DNA of 64,000 nt from Vibrio sp. Y2-5. Its GTDB lineage: Bacteria; Pseudomonadota; Gammaproteobacteria; Enterobacterales; Vibrionaceae. The position numbers were made by a program, and so were the translations under genes. Shown here piece by piece: positions 56,206-64,000 of this stretch; within the stretch, counting starts at the first letter, position 1; each line of letters starts with the position of its first letter. The DNA is taken from positions 682,001-746,000 of the forward strand of contig NZ_JACVEG010000002.1 in NCBI RefSeq assembly GCF_014596725.1, written 5' to 3'. The notes under the pieces were generated by a model. It was not told the DNA's origin, made no database searches, and was given only the letters and a program-made list of their open reading frames with translations.

Positions 56206-57678
56206 ATGCCTATACCCAGCGTTTTCTACACCGCACAACAAGTAAAGCAAGGGGAAGTTCTAGCTGCAAAATCAACTGGACTGGAAATGTTCAGTTTGAT
56301 GGAAAGAGCAGGGCAAGCCGCTTTTACTATCGCGTTTGCCCAATACCCAGGGACGCATCATTGGCTTGTGTGCTGTGGCGGTGGTAATAACGGTGGTGAC
56401 GGTTACATCGTTGCCTGTTTGGCTAAGTCGATGGGCGTTCATGTGACCCTATGGCAGCATGGCGATCCAGAAAATCTCAAAGGGGATGCCCTTTCTGCTT
56501 ACTATCACTGGTTAGATCATGGTGGCGAGGTTTATCCATTTGATGACGTGATTCCCGACGATGTTGATCTCATCATTGATGGATTACTTGGAACAGGTCT
56601 ATCCGGTACGGTTCGTGAACGAATCCATGATCTTATCCAACTGATAAACGCCACTCACGTTCCCGTTGTAGCTATAGACGTTCCTTCAGGTTTATGTGCC
56701 AATACTGGTGCGGTTCTTGGCACTGCAGTAAAAGCCAATCACACCATTAGCTTTATTGGTCTTAAACAAGGCTTAGTGACGGGGCAGGCGCGTAACTATG
56801 TTGGTCAGCTACATTTTGCGGGATTAGGTGTCGAAGAAAGTTTTGAACAGCAAAACACACCAACACTAAGATCGATATCTCCAAAATCTATCAAATCGAT
56901 ATTGGCTCAAAGAGAAGCGTGTGCTCACAAAGGTCTATACGGCAAAGCTCTGTTGATTGGTGGTAATGAAGGTATGGGTGGCGCCATGATTTTGGCCGCT
57001 CAAGCCTGCGCCAGAGTGGGTTGCGGTTTAACGGCTTCACTACTTCATTCCTCAAATGTTTCTTCAATCTTGGTATCTGTACCTGAAGTGATGAGCGCGG
57101 GTTGGGATGATGAACAGAGAATTCAACAACGAATTGAATGGAGCAACGTTGTCGCTATTGGTCCCGGACTCGGCAGAGAGTCAAAGTCAGAGCGGCTATT
57201 CTGTCAAATACAGGATCTATCTATAAACAAAGTTGTTGATGCTGATGCTCTTTACTTTCTAGCAAAAAATGCCAATTTTGACGATAACCGAATCATTACT
57301 CCTCACCCAGCGGAAGCGGCGAGGCTACTTGGTGTGGAAGTTGAGATGATCGAAGCCGACCGATTCAAAGCCATTAAAGATCTACAGAAGAAGTTTGGCG
57401 GTGTTGTGGTGCTAAAAGGTGCAGGAACGTTAGTGAGTGATGGTAACGAGATATACGTTTGTTTAGCGGGCAATCCGGGTATGGCGAGCGGTGGCATGGG
57501 AGATGTATTAACCGGTGTAATTACATCACTTCTCGCGCAGGGCTTAAGCTGTTTCGAGGCTGCAAAACTGGGCGTTATCATTCACAGCAAAGCAGCGGAT
57601 CTCAACGCCAAAGAAAAAGGCGAACGAGGAATGCTAGCCAGCGATTTGCTTAGCCATTTACGCAGCTTGGTTAATTGA
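56206..57678 (+). CDS. nnrD: Bifunctional NAD(P)H-hydrate epimerase/dehydratase
   Basis: 490 residues from the ATG at 56206 (AGGGA upstream). N-terminal YjeF epimerase domain with 'CGGGNNGGDGYIVA' and 'LGTGLSGTVRE'; C-terminal carbohydrate-kinase-like dehydratase with 'GNPGMASGGMGDVLTGVI' and 'KGLYGKALLIGGNEGMGGA'. Repairs hydrated NADH and NADPH, using ADP. Two-domain form as in E. coli YjeF (also called nnr). Monocistronic. Confidence 0.93.
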   Translation: MPIPSVFYTAQQVKQGEVLAAKSTGLEMFSLMERAGQAAFTIAFAQYPGTHHWLVCCGGGNNGGDGYIVACLAKSMGVHVTLWQHGDPENLKGDALSAYYHWLDHGGEVYPFDDVIPDDVDLIIDGLLGTGLSGTVRERIHDLIQLINATHVPVVAIDVPSGLCANTGAVLGTAVKANHTISFIGLKQGLVTGQARNYVGQLHFAGLGVEESFEQQNTPTLRSISPKSIKSILAQREACAHKGLYGKALLIGGNEGMGGAMILAAQACARVGCGLTASLLHSSNVSSILVSVPEVMSAGWDDEQRIQQRIEWSNVVAIGPGLGRESKSERLFCQIQDLSINKVVDADALYFLAKNANFDDNRIITPHPAEAARLLGVEVEMIEADRFKAIKDLQKKFGGVVVLKGAGTLVSDGNEIYVCLAGNPGMASGGMGDVLTGVITSLLAQGLSCFEAAKLGVIIHSKAADLNAKEKGERGMLASDLLSHLRSLVN

Positions 57679-57700
57679 TCAAGTCACTTAACGACTTGGC

Positions 57701-58255
57701 TTACAAACTAAATTTCGCGCCCAGAGTAAACGAAGTTGCAGAGTATTCGTTCTGTAAGTCTTGATATTTAAGTTCGACACTCAGCTCCAACTTCTCAACA
57801 TACATAGGCTGAATTTTGGCACCGATGCCTATGTATGGATTAATGCCCGAATGATCTTGACTGGTTTCTGGCACAACGCTGGTATTCGTTTCTTCTATGT
57901 TTGTTTGCCCAACACCACCCCTAGCATACACACTGGAGAAGCTATTAATAGGCTGCTCTATTGTCGCACCCGCAAAAAAACTACGGTACTTAACCTGTTG
58001 TGAATCGCCGTTCTTGTCATAAAACGTTGCACCGTCAGACATTGTATCGGTGTAGCCGAAATCCACACCCACAAAAGGTGACAAGAAATAGCTGTAACCA
58101 AGCGTCGTTGTCCAAGCGCTTTCTGTAGAATTGCTGTTATCGATATAGTTAAAGCCGCTATCGGCGTAAAACTGATGTCTGCTCTCTGCTGCTAGAGTTG
58201 GTAAAGCCAAAAACAAAAAGATTAAACCAACACAAGTTTGTCCTAAATATTTCAT
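57701..58255 (-). CDS. Outer-membrane beta-barrel protein
   Basis: 184 residues. Signal peptide (MKYLGQTCVGLIFLFLALPTLAA), then eight amphipathic beta strands ending with a terminal Phe-x-Leu (KFSL), characteristic of outer-membrane barrels. Aromatic-girdle patterns such as 'GYSYFLSPFVGVDFGYTD' and 'VYARGGVGQTN' are seen, and 'INPYIGIGAKIQP'. OmpW/OmpX-like or Ail-like small barrel. Function unknown. Confidence 0.82.
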   Translation of the reverse strand: MKYLGQTCVGLIFLFLALPTLAAESRHQFYADSGFNYIDNSNSTESAWTTTLGYSYFLSPFVGVDFGYTDTMSDGATFYDKNGDSQQVKYRSFFAGATIEQPINSFSSVYARGGVGQTNIEETNTSVVPETSQDHSGINPYIGIGAKIQPMYVEKLELSVELKYQDLQNEYSATSFTLGAKFSL

Positions 58256-58671
58256 CTTTGTTCTCCACTGCTATCTGAAGATACTCTGGTGTCTTATAGA
58301 ATTTTTGACACTCTGTATTATTCGCTTTTATACATCGGCTTGTTATAAATATAAGCAAGTTATGAACCGATAATTGTTTTTATCTTTAGTGAAAGCAAAA
58401 AGCTGTGATCGAGCGTTAATTGAGTGAAAAATGAACGAAAGTTAAGGCAAGGGATTTTCAAAGTAAGGTGATTAATCTCACGTTATTGAAATGGCGTACT
58501 ATTGTTAAGCCAATAGACAATCGTTTGCAATGCGTCGTTAATTTGACCATGAAAAGCTAATTTATTGATATTTAAGTTATTGTTGAATATTGATTTTAAA
58601 GAGAAGGGTTATCAAGGTGGGGGATATGAAATCTTCGACAGGGTAACACAAAAAAAATGCAAATATCAGAC

Positions 58672-58699
58672 TTGCCGGAAAGAAATCACAACCTATAAT
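58672..58699 (+). promoter_or_regulatory. Sigma-70 promoter
   Basis: TTGCCG (-35) and TATAAT (-10) with a 16-bp spacer. Transcription would start near 58706, at the foot of the hairpin. Confidence 0.55.
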
Positions 58700-58704
58700 G
58701 CTGA

Positions 58705-58738
58705 AAACCGGAGCGTCTGCCAACGCTCCGGTTTTTTT
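58705..58738 (+). terminator. Intrinsic terminator-like hairpin before guaC
   Basis: AAACCGGAGCG / CGCTCCGGTTT, 8-nt loop TCTGCCAA, seven Ts. It lies 90 bp before guaC. Confidence 0.75.
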
Positions 58739-58827
58739 GTGTCCGAAAAGTGACTACGTCTGCCAACGTGTTCACTACGCACTCTGCAAAAGAGACACAA
58801 ACTGTGAATTAATCAAGGAATTACACA

Positions 58828-59871
58828 ATGCGTATCGAACAAGAACTTAAGTTAGGTTTCAAAGATGTACTGTTTCGCCCGAAACGTTCAACCCTAAAAA
58901 GCCGTTCTCAAGTAAATTTAACCCGCGAGTTTACCTTCAAGCATAGTGGTCGTCAATGGTCTGGAGTACCTGTTATTGCTGCAAACATGGACTCTGTCGG
59001 TAGCTTTAAAATGGCGGAAGCGCTCGCTAAGCACAACGTTATGACAGCTATTCATAAACACTACAGTGTTGAGCAATGGGCTGAGTTTGTTCAAAACGCA
59101 GAATCCCAGACGTTGAGAAACGTGATGGTATCAACGGGCACATCGGATAATGATTTCCAAAAAACGAAAGACATTATGGCGATGAGTGAAGAACTTATTT
59201 TCATCTGCATTGACATCGCAAACGGCTACTCAGAACACCTTGTTGATTACGTTCAAAAAGTACGTGAAGCATTTCCAAGCAAAGTGATTGTTGCTGGTAA
59301 CGTAGTGACTGGCGACATGGTTGAAGAGCTGATCCTTGCTGGCGCGGATATCGTAAAAGTAGGTATTGGTCCGGGTTCTGTATGTACAACTCGCGTGAAA
59401 ACTGGTGTTGGTTACCCTCAACTGTCTGCAATCATTGAATGTGCTGACGCGGCTCACGGCCTAGGTGGTCGCATTATTGGTGATGGCGGCTGTACATGTC
59501 CGGGTGATGTGGCAAAAGCATTTGGTGGCGGCGCAGACTTCGTTATGCTTGGCGGTATGTTAGCAGGTCACGAAGAAGCTGGCGGCGAGCTCGTTGAGAA
59601 GAACGGCGAAACTTACATGAAGTTTTACGGAATGTCTTCTAAGAGCGCGATGGACAAGCACTCTGGTGGTGTTGCTGGTTACCGTGCAGCTGAAGGAAAA
59701 ACCGTATTAATTCCATTCCGTGGTCCGGTTGAAAACACCATTCAAGATGTGCTTGGTGGCGTACGTTCAACTTGTACATACGTAGGCGCAGCCTCGCTTA
59801 AAGAGCTAACTAAGCGCACAACTTTCATCCGCGTACAAGAGCAAGAGAACAACGTTTACGGTAAAGAGTAA
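58828..59871 (+). CDS. guaC: GMP reductase
   Basis: 347 residues, highly similar to E. coli GuaC: '[24 protein letters not shown]', '[13 protein letters not shown]', catalytic loop '[23 protein letters not shown]' (active-site Cys), '[29 protein letters not shown]' and the C-terminal '[16 protein letters not shown]'. It reduces GMP to IMP with NADPH, part of purine salvage. ATG with AAGGA upstream. The accessory region starts right after its terminator. Confidence 0.95.
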   Translation: MRIEQELKLGFKDVLFRPKRSTLKSRSQVNLTREFTFKHSGRQWSGVPVIAANMDSVGSFKMAEALAKHNVMTAIHKHYSVEQWAEFVQNAESQTLRNVMVSTGTSDNDFQKTKDIMAMSEELIFICIDIANGYSEHLVDYVQKVREAFPSKVIVAGNVVTGDMVEELILAGADIVKVGIGPGSVCTTRVKTGVGYPQLSAIIECADAAHGLGGRIIGDGGCTCPGDVAKAFGGGADFVMLGGMLAGHEEAGGELVEKNGETYMKFYGMSSKSAMDKHSGGVAGYRAAEGKTVLIPFRGPVENTIQDVLGGVRSTCTYVGAASLKELTKRTTFIRVQEQENNVYGKE

Positions 59872-59903
59872 ACTTGCAACTTTTCGGAAAATCCGAGTAA
59901 TTA

Positions 59904-59934
59904 AGGGCCGCTTTTTGCGGCTCTTTTTTTGTCT
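59904..59934 (+). terminator. Terminator of guaC
   Basis: AGGGCCGC / GCGGCTCT stem (one wobble) with TTTTT loop and a run of seven Ts. Confidence 0.8.
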
Positions 59935-59947
59935 CAAAATCAGCAAA

Positions 59948-59993
59948 TGGCGACAAAGTGGCGACACTCACGAAAAAAAAATTTGTGGCGACA
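59948..59993. repeat. Three TGGCGACA direct repeats at the island border
   Basis: Copies at 59948-59955, 59959-59966 and 59986-59993. They lie between the guaC terminator and the integrase stop, where integrase arm-type or core attachment sites are expected. Confidence 0.6.
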
Positions 59994-59994
59994 G

Positions 59995-61026
59995 TTATAA
60001 ACCCGCCAAAGGGTTTTTGGTGATCGCTTCAGAAAGGTGGTCAGGAGCAAAGTGGGCATAACGCATCGTCATGCTGATATCGGCATGACCAAGAATGTCT
60101 CTGAGTACCAGAATGTTCCCGCCGTTCATCATAAAGTGGCTGGCAAAGGTATGGCGAAGAATGTGAGAAGCTTGCCCTGTAGGAATATCTAACCCAAGTT
60201 TGTTCTTCAATATGTAGCAGAATGGTGTATAGCACTGCTTAAACAACTTACCGCTGGTTGGTTTATAGATTTCATCATACAAGCTCTCTGATATCGGCAC
60301 AGAGCGATTCTTCTTCGTTTTGGTATTAGTGAATGTGACTTTGTATTTTGAAAGTTGCGAGCCGCGCATTTGGGCTGCTTCATTCCAACGGGCGCCAGTT
60401 GATAGGCACAGCTTGACGATCTTCTGCATATCTTCAATTTCATGCTGACTAACCAAGTCAATCAGCAGTGGAAGTTTTTCTTTCGGTAAGAACGCCATTG
60501 CCCGTTCATGTTCTTTGAACGGTTTTATCTCTTCCAAAGGATGGGGCAGGCTCCATTCTCCCAGTTCTTTCAGTTTCCCGAATACTGCTTTGAATCGAGC
60601 AAGTTCAGAATTGAGCGTTGCAATACTAGGCGCACCTTTATTCCAACGAGCAGAAACAAAAGGCAATGAACCACTCATGCGTCTGGCACGAAAATCCGCA
60701 TAGATTTTGGAATTGAACTGGCTTGCTAATGGGTTGCCCATTGCTTCAGCCATGTGCTGAAACTTTTGGTAGATAACAAGACCGTTCGCCAGTGTTTTAC
60801 CGTAAAGCTCAAACCACAGTTCGATAACGTCACTTAAACGACGGTTATCAGGTTTGTCACCCAACCAAGGTTTCTCTTCCACCTCTCGCATGGTGAACTT
60901 TTCAAAAGCTGCTGCTTCACCTTTGGTTACGAAAGCCTTACGCACGCGCTTACCTCTACGACCGTTTGGGTAGCATTCACATAGCCAAGGTTTCTTTGAA
61001 CCATCTTTTAAGTTGCGGATAGACAT
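59995..61026 (-). CDS. Tyrosine-type site-specific integrase
   Basis: 343 residues. N-terminal arm-binding part ('KKPWLCECYPNGRRGKRVRKAF'), core-binding SAM-like domain, and catalytic residues R213, H288 with R291 (HILRHTFASHF), H314 (LGHADISMT) and Y323 (MRYAHFAP). The P2-like phage integrase group, which usually carries such an arm domain, is the closest fit. It should insert and excise the element at the guaC end. The promoter overlaps a LexA site. Confidence 0.93.
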   Translation of the reverse strand: MSIRNLKDGSKKPWLCECYPNGRRGKRVRKAFVTKGEAAAFEKFTMREVEEKPWLGDKPDNRRLSDVIELWFELYGKTLANGLVIYQKFQHMAEAMGNPLASQFNSKIYADFRARRMSGSLPFVSARWNKGAPSIATLNSELARFKAVFGKLKELGEWSLPHPLEEIKPFKEHERAMAFLPKEKLPLLIDLVSQHEIEDMQKIVKLCLSTGARWNEAAQMRGSQLSKYKVTFTNTKTKKNRSVPISESLYDEIYKPTSGKLFKQCYTPFCYILKNKLGLDIPTGQASHILRHTFASHFMMNGGNILVLRDILGHADISMTMRYAHFAPDHLSEAITKNPLAGL

Positions 61027-61042
61027 GGATAAACCACAATAT

Positions 61043-61062
61043 AACTGTATATAAATACAGTA
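61043..61062 (-). promoter_or_regulatory. LexA (SOS) box in the integrase promoter
   Basis: AACTGTATATAAATACAGTA: CTG-N10-CAG with an AT-rich centre, very close to the enterobacterial SOS consensus TACTGTATATATATACAGTA. It begins 17 bp upstream of the integrase ATG. Confidence 0.75.
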
Positions 61063-61259
61063 TTGATCGTAAGAATACGCTTAACAATGTTTAATATCGC
61101 ATTTAAAGCACATGCCACTAATTTGGGATTTATGATTACATTTGACATGTAATTTGATAATCACTTTGTGAGTGATGTTGGATATCTATTTGATTTTAAA
61201 AGGTATGCATATGAGATGCTCTCGATGGGAGTCGGATAAATGTATTCATTTGATGAACT

Positions 61260-61280
61260 ACATAGGTTAATATCCTATGT
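61260..61280 (+). promoter_or_regulatory. Dyad upstream of the methyltransferase gene
   Basis: ACATAGG-N7-CCTATGT, perfect 7-bp arms, 48 bp before the ATG. A possible operator. The rest of 61027-61327 holds the LexA box and otherwise AT-rich sequence. Confidence 0.5.
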
Positions 61281-61327
61281 AAGAAATCTTATAAGTTGAC
61301 CACTTAGATGAGCGAGTACATGAACTA

Positions 61328-63019
61328 ATGCTTAACCCACATTCTTTAACTAAAAAAAGAGAGCTGGGTGCTTATTACACACCACCTGAACTTAGCCAAG
61401 TTTTAACAGACTGGGCTATTGTGCGTTCTGACGAGGATATTCTAGAACCTAGTTTTGGGGGCTGTGGATTTTTTGATAGCAGTATAAAAACACTAAGACG
61501 TCTTGGGTGCCCGTCACCAGAGAAACAATTGTATGGAGTGGATATCGATCAGCATGCATTTGGCATCTTAAGTGAAAAATTTGGGCATATGGTTGAAACT
61601 GTTAATCGTTTTATTCAAAAGGATTTTATTGCGGTTCAACCAAGCGATTTTTCAGTTCAAGAGTTTGATGTTGTTCTAGGTAACCCACCTTATGTTTCAA
61701 TGCATAATATGACAGAGAAACAAAGAGAATCCTGTGAGAAGGTACTACACGACTCACCATTCTCGGGTGTGACTATGGGGCGCAATGCAAGTCTTTGGGC
61801 TTTTTTCCTATTGCATTCATTAAGCTTTCTTAAAGATGGTGGCAGAGTTGCGTGGGTGCTTCCAAGTAGCTTATTGCACGCTGATTACGCTAAAAAGTTA
61901 TTAGAAATACATCAACACCATTTTCATAGTGTAAAAGTTTTAAAACTTGCTGAACGATTCTTTAAAGAGGAAGGTGCTAAAGAAACCTCAGTTATTTTAA
62001 TTGCAGAAAATTTTAGTACTGAACCATTAGAAAACACTCATTTTTCTGTAGCTTCAGTAGATAACGTTGTTGAACTTAAGCAAGCCATTGACGGCCAATT
62101 ACAAGCCACAAAAGCTGGTATTGATGGGTATAAGTTAGAGCTAGTGAGTCAAGAAGCACAGACCACTTACTATGAGCTATTAACCTCTGAGTGTTCCAAA
62201 CCAATAGGGCACTATGCTGATATCAAAATCGGCATGGTAACTGGCGCTAATAAATACTTTATTGTTGATAAGAAGACTATCCAAAAATTTAGTTTGCCAG
62301 ATGATGTATTAATACCCGCAATTGGAAAATTTTCATACTTATCAGGCATTAGTCATGATAAGAAAAGGCATAAGAAACTTCAGGAAGAAGGTTATCGTTC
62401 TTATTTGGTTTGCCCTTCTGAGAAACACATGGAAGATGCTGGCAATCCTGTAGTTGCTTATCTAAACCAAATAACGGAACAAGAACGAGTCAAAAACAAA
62501 ACCTTTGCAAAACGCCCTCACTGGTTTGCTCCTGGGTACGGTATTGATGGAATAGTCGCAGATTGTTTTATGTCCTACATGATCCATCTTGGTCCTCGAA
62601 TGGTTGTCAATGTGGCTAAACTAAATTGCACTAACTCCATCCATAAAGTGATCTTTCGTGAAAAAATGTCAGCAAAAGCTAAGCAAGCATTTGCTTTAAC
62701 GTTACTTTCTACTTATTCGCAGTTTTCGGCAGAGGTGGAAGGGCGAGCTTATAGTTCTGGTGTGCTCAAAATTGAACCATCAGCTGGCAGAAATATAAAA
62801 GTATTATTTACACCAGAGTGTGTTGAAGACTTAATAACAATTAAAGTTGAAGTTGAAAGAGAAATCCAAAGAGACAACCATGATAGGGTTGCCGAGTTAG
62901 TTGATGCTGTTCTAGTTAACCATGGATTGATAACGGTAGAACAATGTCGTTGGCTAGCAGAAGGTGTTAGAGCTCTTCGTCATGAGCGTTATAAAGGGGT
63001 AAGAGAGTTTGATGTCTAA
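61328..63019 (+). CDS. N6-adenine DNA methyltransferase (Eco57I/TaqI type)
   Basis: 563 residues. Order of a gamma-class amino-methyltransferase: motif X-like 'GAYYTPPEL' (14-22), SAM-binding motif I 'ILEPSFGGCGFF' (38-49), motif II 'GVDID' (70-74), catalytic motif IV NPPY at 119-122 ('VVLGNPPYVS'), then a target-recognition region (about 250-500). No endonuclease domain is visible, so it is either a modification enzyme or part of a larger system. It overlaps the next gene by 8 bp. ATG without a good ribosome site; other upstream ATGs are out of frame. Probably acquired by transfer. Confidence 0.88.
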   Translation: MLNPHSLTKKRELGAYYTPPELSQVLTDWAIVRSDEDILEPSFGGCGFFDSSIKTLRRLGCPSPEKQLYGVDIDQHAFGILSEKFGHMVETVNRFIQKDFIAVQPSDFSVQEFDVVLGNPPYVSMHNMTEKQRESCEKVLHDSPFSGVTMGRNASLWAFFLLHSLSFLKDGGRVAWVLPSSLLHADYAKKLLEIHQHHFHSVKVLKLAERFFKEEGAKETSVILIAENFSTEPLENTHFSVASVDNVVELKQAIDGQLQATKAGIDGYKLELVSQEAQTTYYELLTSECSKPIGHYADIKIGMVTGANKYFIVDKKTIQKFSLPDDVLIPAIGKFSYLSGISHDKKRHKKLQEEGYRSYLVCPSEKHMEDAGNPVVAYLNQITEQERVKNKTFAKRPHWFAPGYGIDGIVADCFMSYMIHLGPRMVVNVAKLNCTNSIHKVIFREKMSAKAKQAFALTLLSTYSQFSAEVEGRAYSSGVLKIEPSAGRNIKVLFTPECVEDLITIKVEVEREIQRDNHDRVAELVDAVLVNHGLITVEQCRWLAEGVRALRHERYKGVREFDV

Positions 63020-64000
63020 TGAAGAAGAACTAAAAAAAGAATTACTTCAGCTAATCTCAGAAGCAAATGATGATACAAGTGGAGTATTACTAAAAGATAA
63101 AATTGATTATGGCCGCTTGTTAGAATTGTCGTCCGCAATTTCAAAATTTGACCAAGAAAATGTACGCTTTACTGTAGATGCAAAAATCGTTGAGCGTTTA
63201 GGCGAGCAATTGGTAGCAAAAAAGACCACAGCATTAAGTGAGTTGATTAAGAATGCGTATGATGCTGATGCAAGTAGAGTTACTGTTGAATTTGTCGATA
63301 CGGGTTATCCAGAGGGAACAATAAAGATTACTGATAACGGACAAGGAATGAACTTTGAAGAATTAGTCAGTGGCTTTATGACAATTAGTACTTCTGACAA
63401 AGTATATAATCCTACATCAAATAAGTACTTGAGAGCACGAGCTGGCAAAAAAGGGATTGGTCGTTTTTCAGCTCAAAAAATAGGAAAAAAATTAAAGCTC
63501 ATTACTAAAAAAGAATCCGCTGATTGTTATCTTTGTTTAAATGTTGATTGGAATTCATTTGAATCTGGCGCATATCTAAATTCTATATCAAATAGAGTTT
63601 CATACGAAACTTGTTATGATTTTTCTGAGGGAACAATATTAGAAATATCTGATGTAAGAGAGGCTTGGACTGAAAGTAATATTAAAACAACATATAGTTA
63701 TATTTCTAGCATTCTTAATATACCAACTAAGAAAAAATCAGACCCAGGGTTTAGCGTTCATTTTAAATATTTTGATTCTGAAAGTAATGGTCAAACTACG
63801 TTATTTGAAGTGAATGAAGATACGGAGTTTCATGATAACGCTGATTTGAAAGCAATTGCTAAAATGGATAGTAATGGTCAATTGGTAATTACTATTGATG
63901 GTTATTCTGATGAACGTTTTACAGAAACTATTAAAACAACCGAAGGGTTTAATGATCTACTTTTAAAAAGTGATTATGTTGTTGAACTTCTATATTATTC
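63012..64000 (+). CDS. GHKL-type ATPase (MutL/MORC/Hsp90-like), 3' end outside window
   Basis: At least 329 residues, still open at the window end. Start ATG at 63012 overlaps the methyltransferase stop. Bergerat-fold motifs: E77 and N81 in 'ALSELIKNAYDADA', D108-x-G-x-G in 'ITDNGQGM', and the lid 'GKKGIGRFSAQKIGKK' (145-160). A helical stretch (1-50) precedes it. No histidine-kinase dimerisation box is seen, so it is not a classical sensor kinase. GHKL ATPases of this kind occur beside methylases in predicted restriction-modification systems. The rest of the gene, perhaps with a nuclease or helicase partner, is not visible. Confidence 0.85.
   Translation, partial: MSNEEELKKELLQLISEANDDTSGVLLKDKIDYGRLLELSSAISKFDQENVRFTVDAKIVERLGEQLVAKKTTALSELIKNAYDADASRVTVEFVDTGYPEGTIKITDNGQGMNFEELVSGFMTISTSDKVYNPTSNKYLRARAGKKGIGRFSAQKIGKKLKLITKKESADCYLCLNVDWNSFESGAYLNSISNRVSYETCYDFSEGTILEISDVREAWTESNIKTTYSYISSILNIPTKKKSDPGFSVHFKYFDSESNGQTTLFEVNEDTEFHDNADLKAIAKMDSNGQLVITIDGYSDERFTETIKTTEGFNDLLLKSDYVVELLYY

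Larger units (their letters stand above)
58256..58827 (+). promoter_or_regulatory. guaC upstream region
   Basis: 572 bp, mostly AT-rich. It holds the barrel-gene promoter at its left end, a good sigma-70 promoter (58672-58699), a strong hairpin (58705-58738), and a duplicated CGTCTGCCAACG at 58714-58725 (hairpin loop) and 58757-58768. A 62-codon frame at 58565-58753 crosses the hairpin and is judged not real. Confidence 0.5.
59935..64000. mobile_element. Integrated genomic island, left part
   Basis: Starts between the guaC terminator and the integrase gene and continues beyond the window. It holds a tyrosine integrase next to the chromosome, three short repeats at the border, and a methyltransferase/ATPase gene pair that is more AT-rich than the housekeeping genes around it. 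The right end and second attachment site are not visible. Confidence 0.7.

Noticed and set aside
58565..58753. 62-codon frame before guaC
   Set aside because: It runs through a strong promoter and T-tailed hairpin and has no homologous-looking motif.
58705..58768. Known purine riboswitch before guaC
   Set aside because: No three-way junction or the conserved loop bases of the purine aptamer were found.

Overview
The window looks like a stretch of a Vibrio (Vibrionaceae) genome, probably from the smaller chromosome. This is inferred from gene content: an aerotolerance (moxR/bat) operon, an aa3-type oxidase operon, a lldEFG/dld-II-type lactate operon, aroG, guaC, two small cold-shock genes, arfA and three chemotaxis transducers, all with closely related gammaproteobacterial sequences. 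No rRNA, tRNA, CRISPR array or complete insertion sequence was found.

Layout. 1-4.8 kb: 3' end of an arylsulfatase, an NnrU-like membrane protein, a probable AraC-regulator relic, a DUF805/exported-protein pair, a membrane-anchored AraC regulator and two small genes. 4.9-11.8 kb: a minus-strand operon moxR - DUF58 - DUF4381 - batA - batB/C - batD, whose batB/C gene carries a 29-glutamine tract. 12-18.5 kb: a Cache-type chemoreceptor with a convincing sigma-28 promoter, a PAS chemoreceptor, a GNAT acetyltransferase and a phosphohexomutase. 18.7-26.6 kb: coxB - coxA - ctaG - coxC - (antisense DUF2909) - SURF1 - SCO-like protein - ctaA - ctaB, i.e. the structural subunits of a cytochrome c oxidase plus the genes for copper insertion and heme A synthesis.

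26.6-35.2 kb: a metallo-beta-lactamase-fold hydrolase divergent from a TetR regulator with dyad operator candidates, aroG, a MATE exporter, an Aer-like receptor, a GFA protein plus TrmY-like methyltransferase pair, a cold-shock gene and a hotdog thioesterase. 35.3-42 kb: a four-gene lactate-oxidation operon divergent from a LysR regulator; a perfect 25-bp palindrome lies between them. 42-59.9 kb: a LonH-like protease, FrnE-like DsbA protein, GH13 amylase, peptidase T, MscS channel, YaeQ, lipoprotein, second cold-shock gene, arfA (stop codon in the loop of a long hairpin), ThrE-type exporter, a CheY-CheC response regulator coupled to a PAS protein, NAD(P)HX repair enzyme, outer-membrane barrel and guaC.

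59.9-64 kb: a mobile accessory region begins right after the guaC terminator. It has a tyrosine integrase under a near-consensus LexA box, three TGGCGACA repeats at the presumed attachment end, then an Eco57I/TaqI-type adenine DNA methyltransferase overlapping a GHKL (MutL/MORC/Hsp90-like) ATPase gene that runs off the window. This pair is the best candidate for a little-described (probably anti-phage, restriction-modification-like) system; the rest of it lies beyond base 64000.
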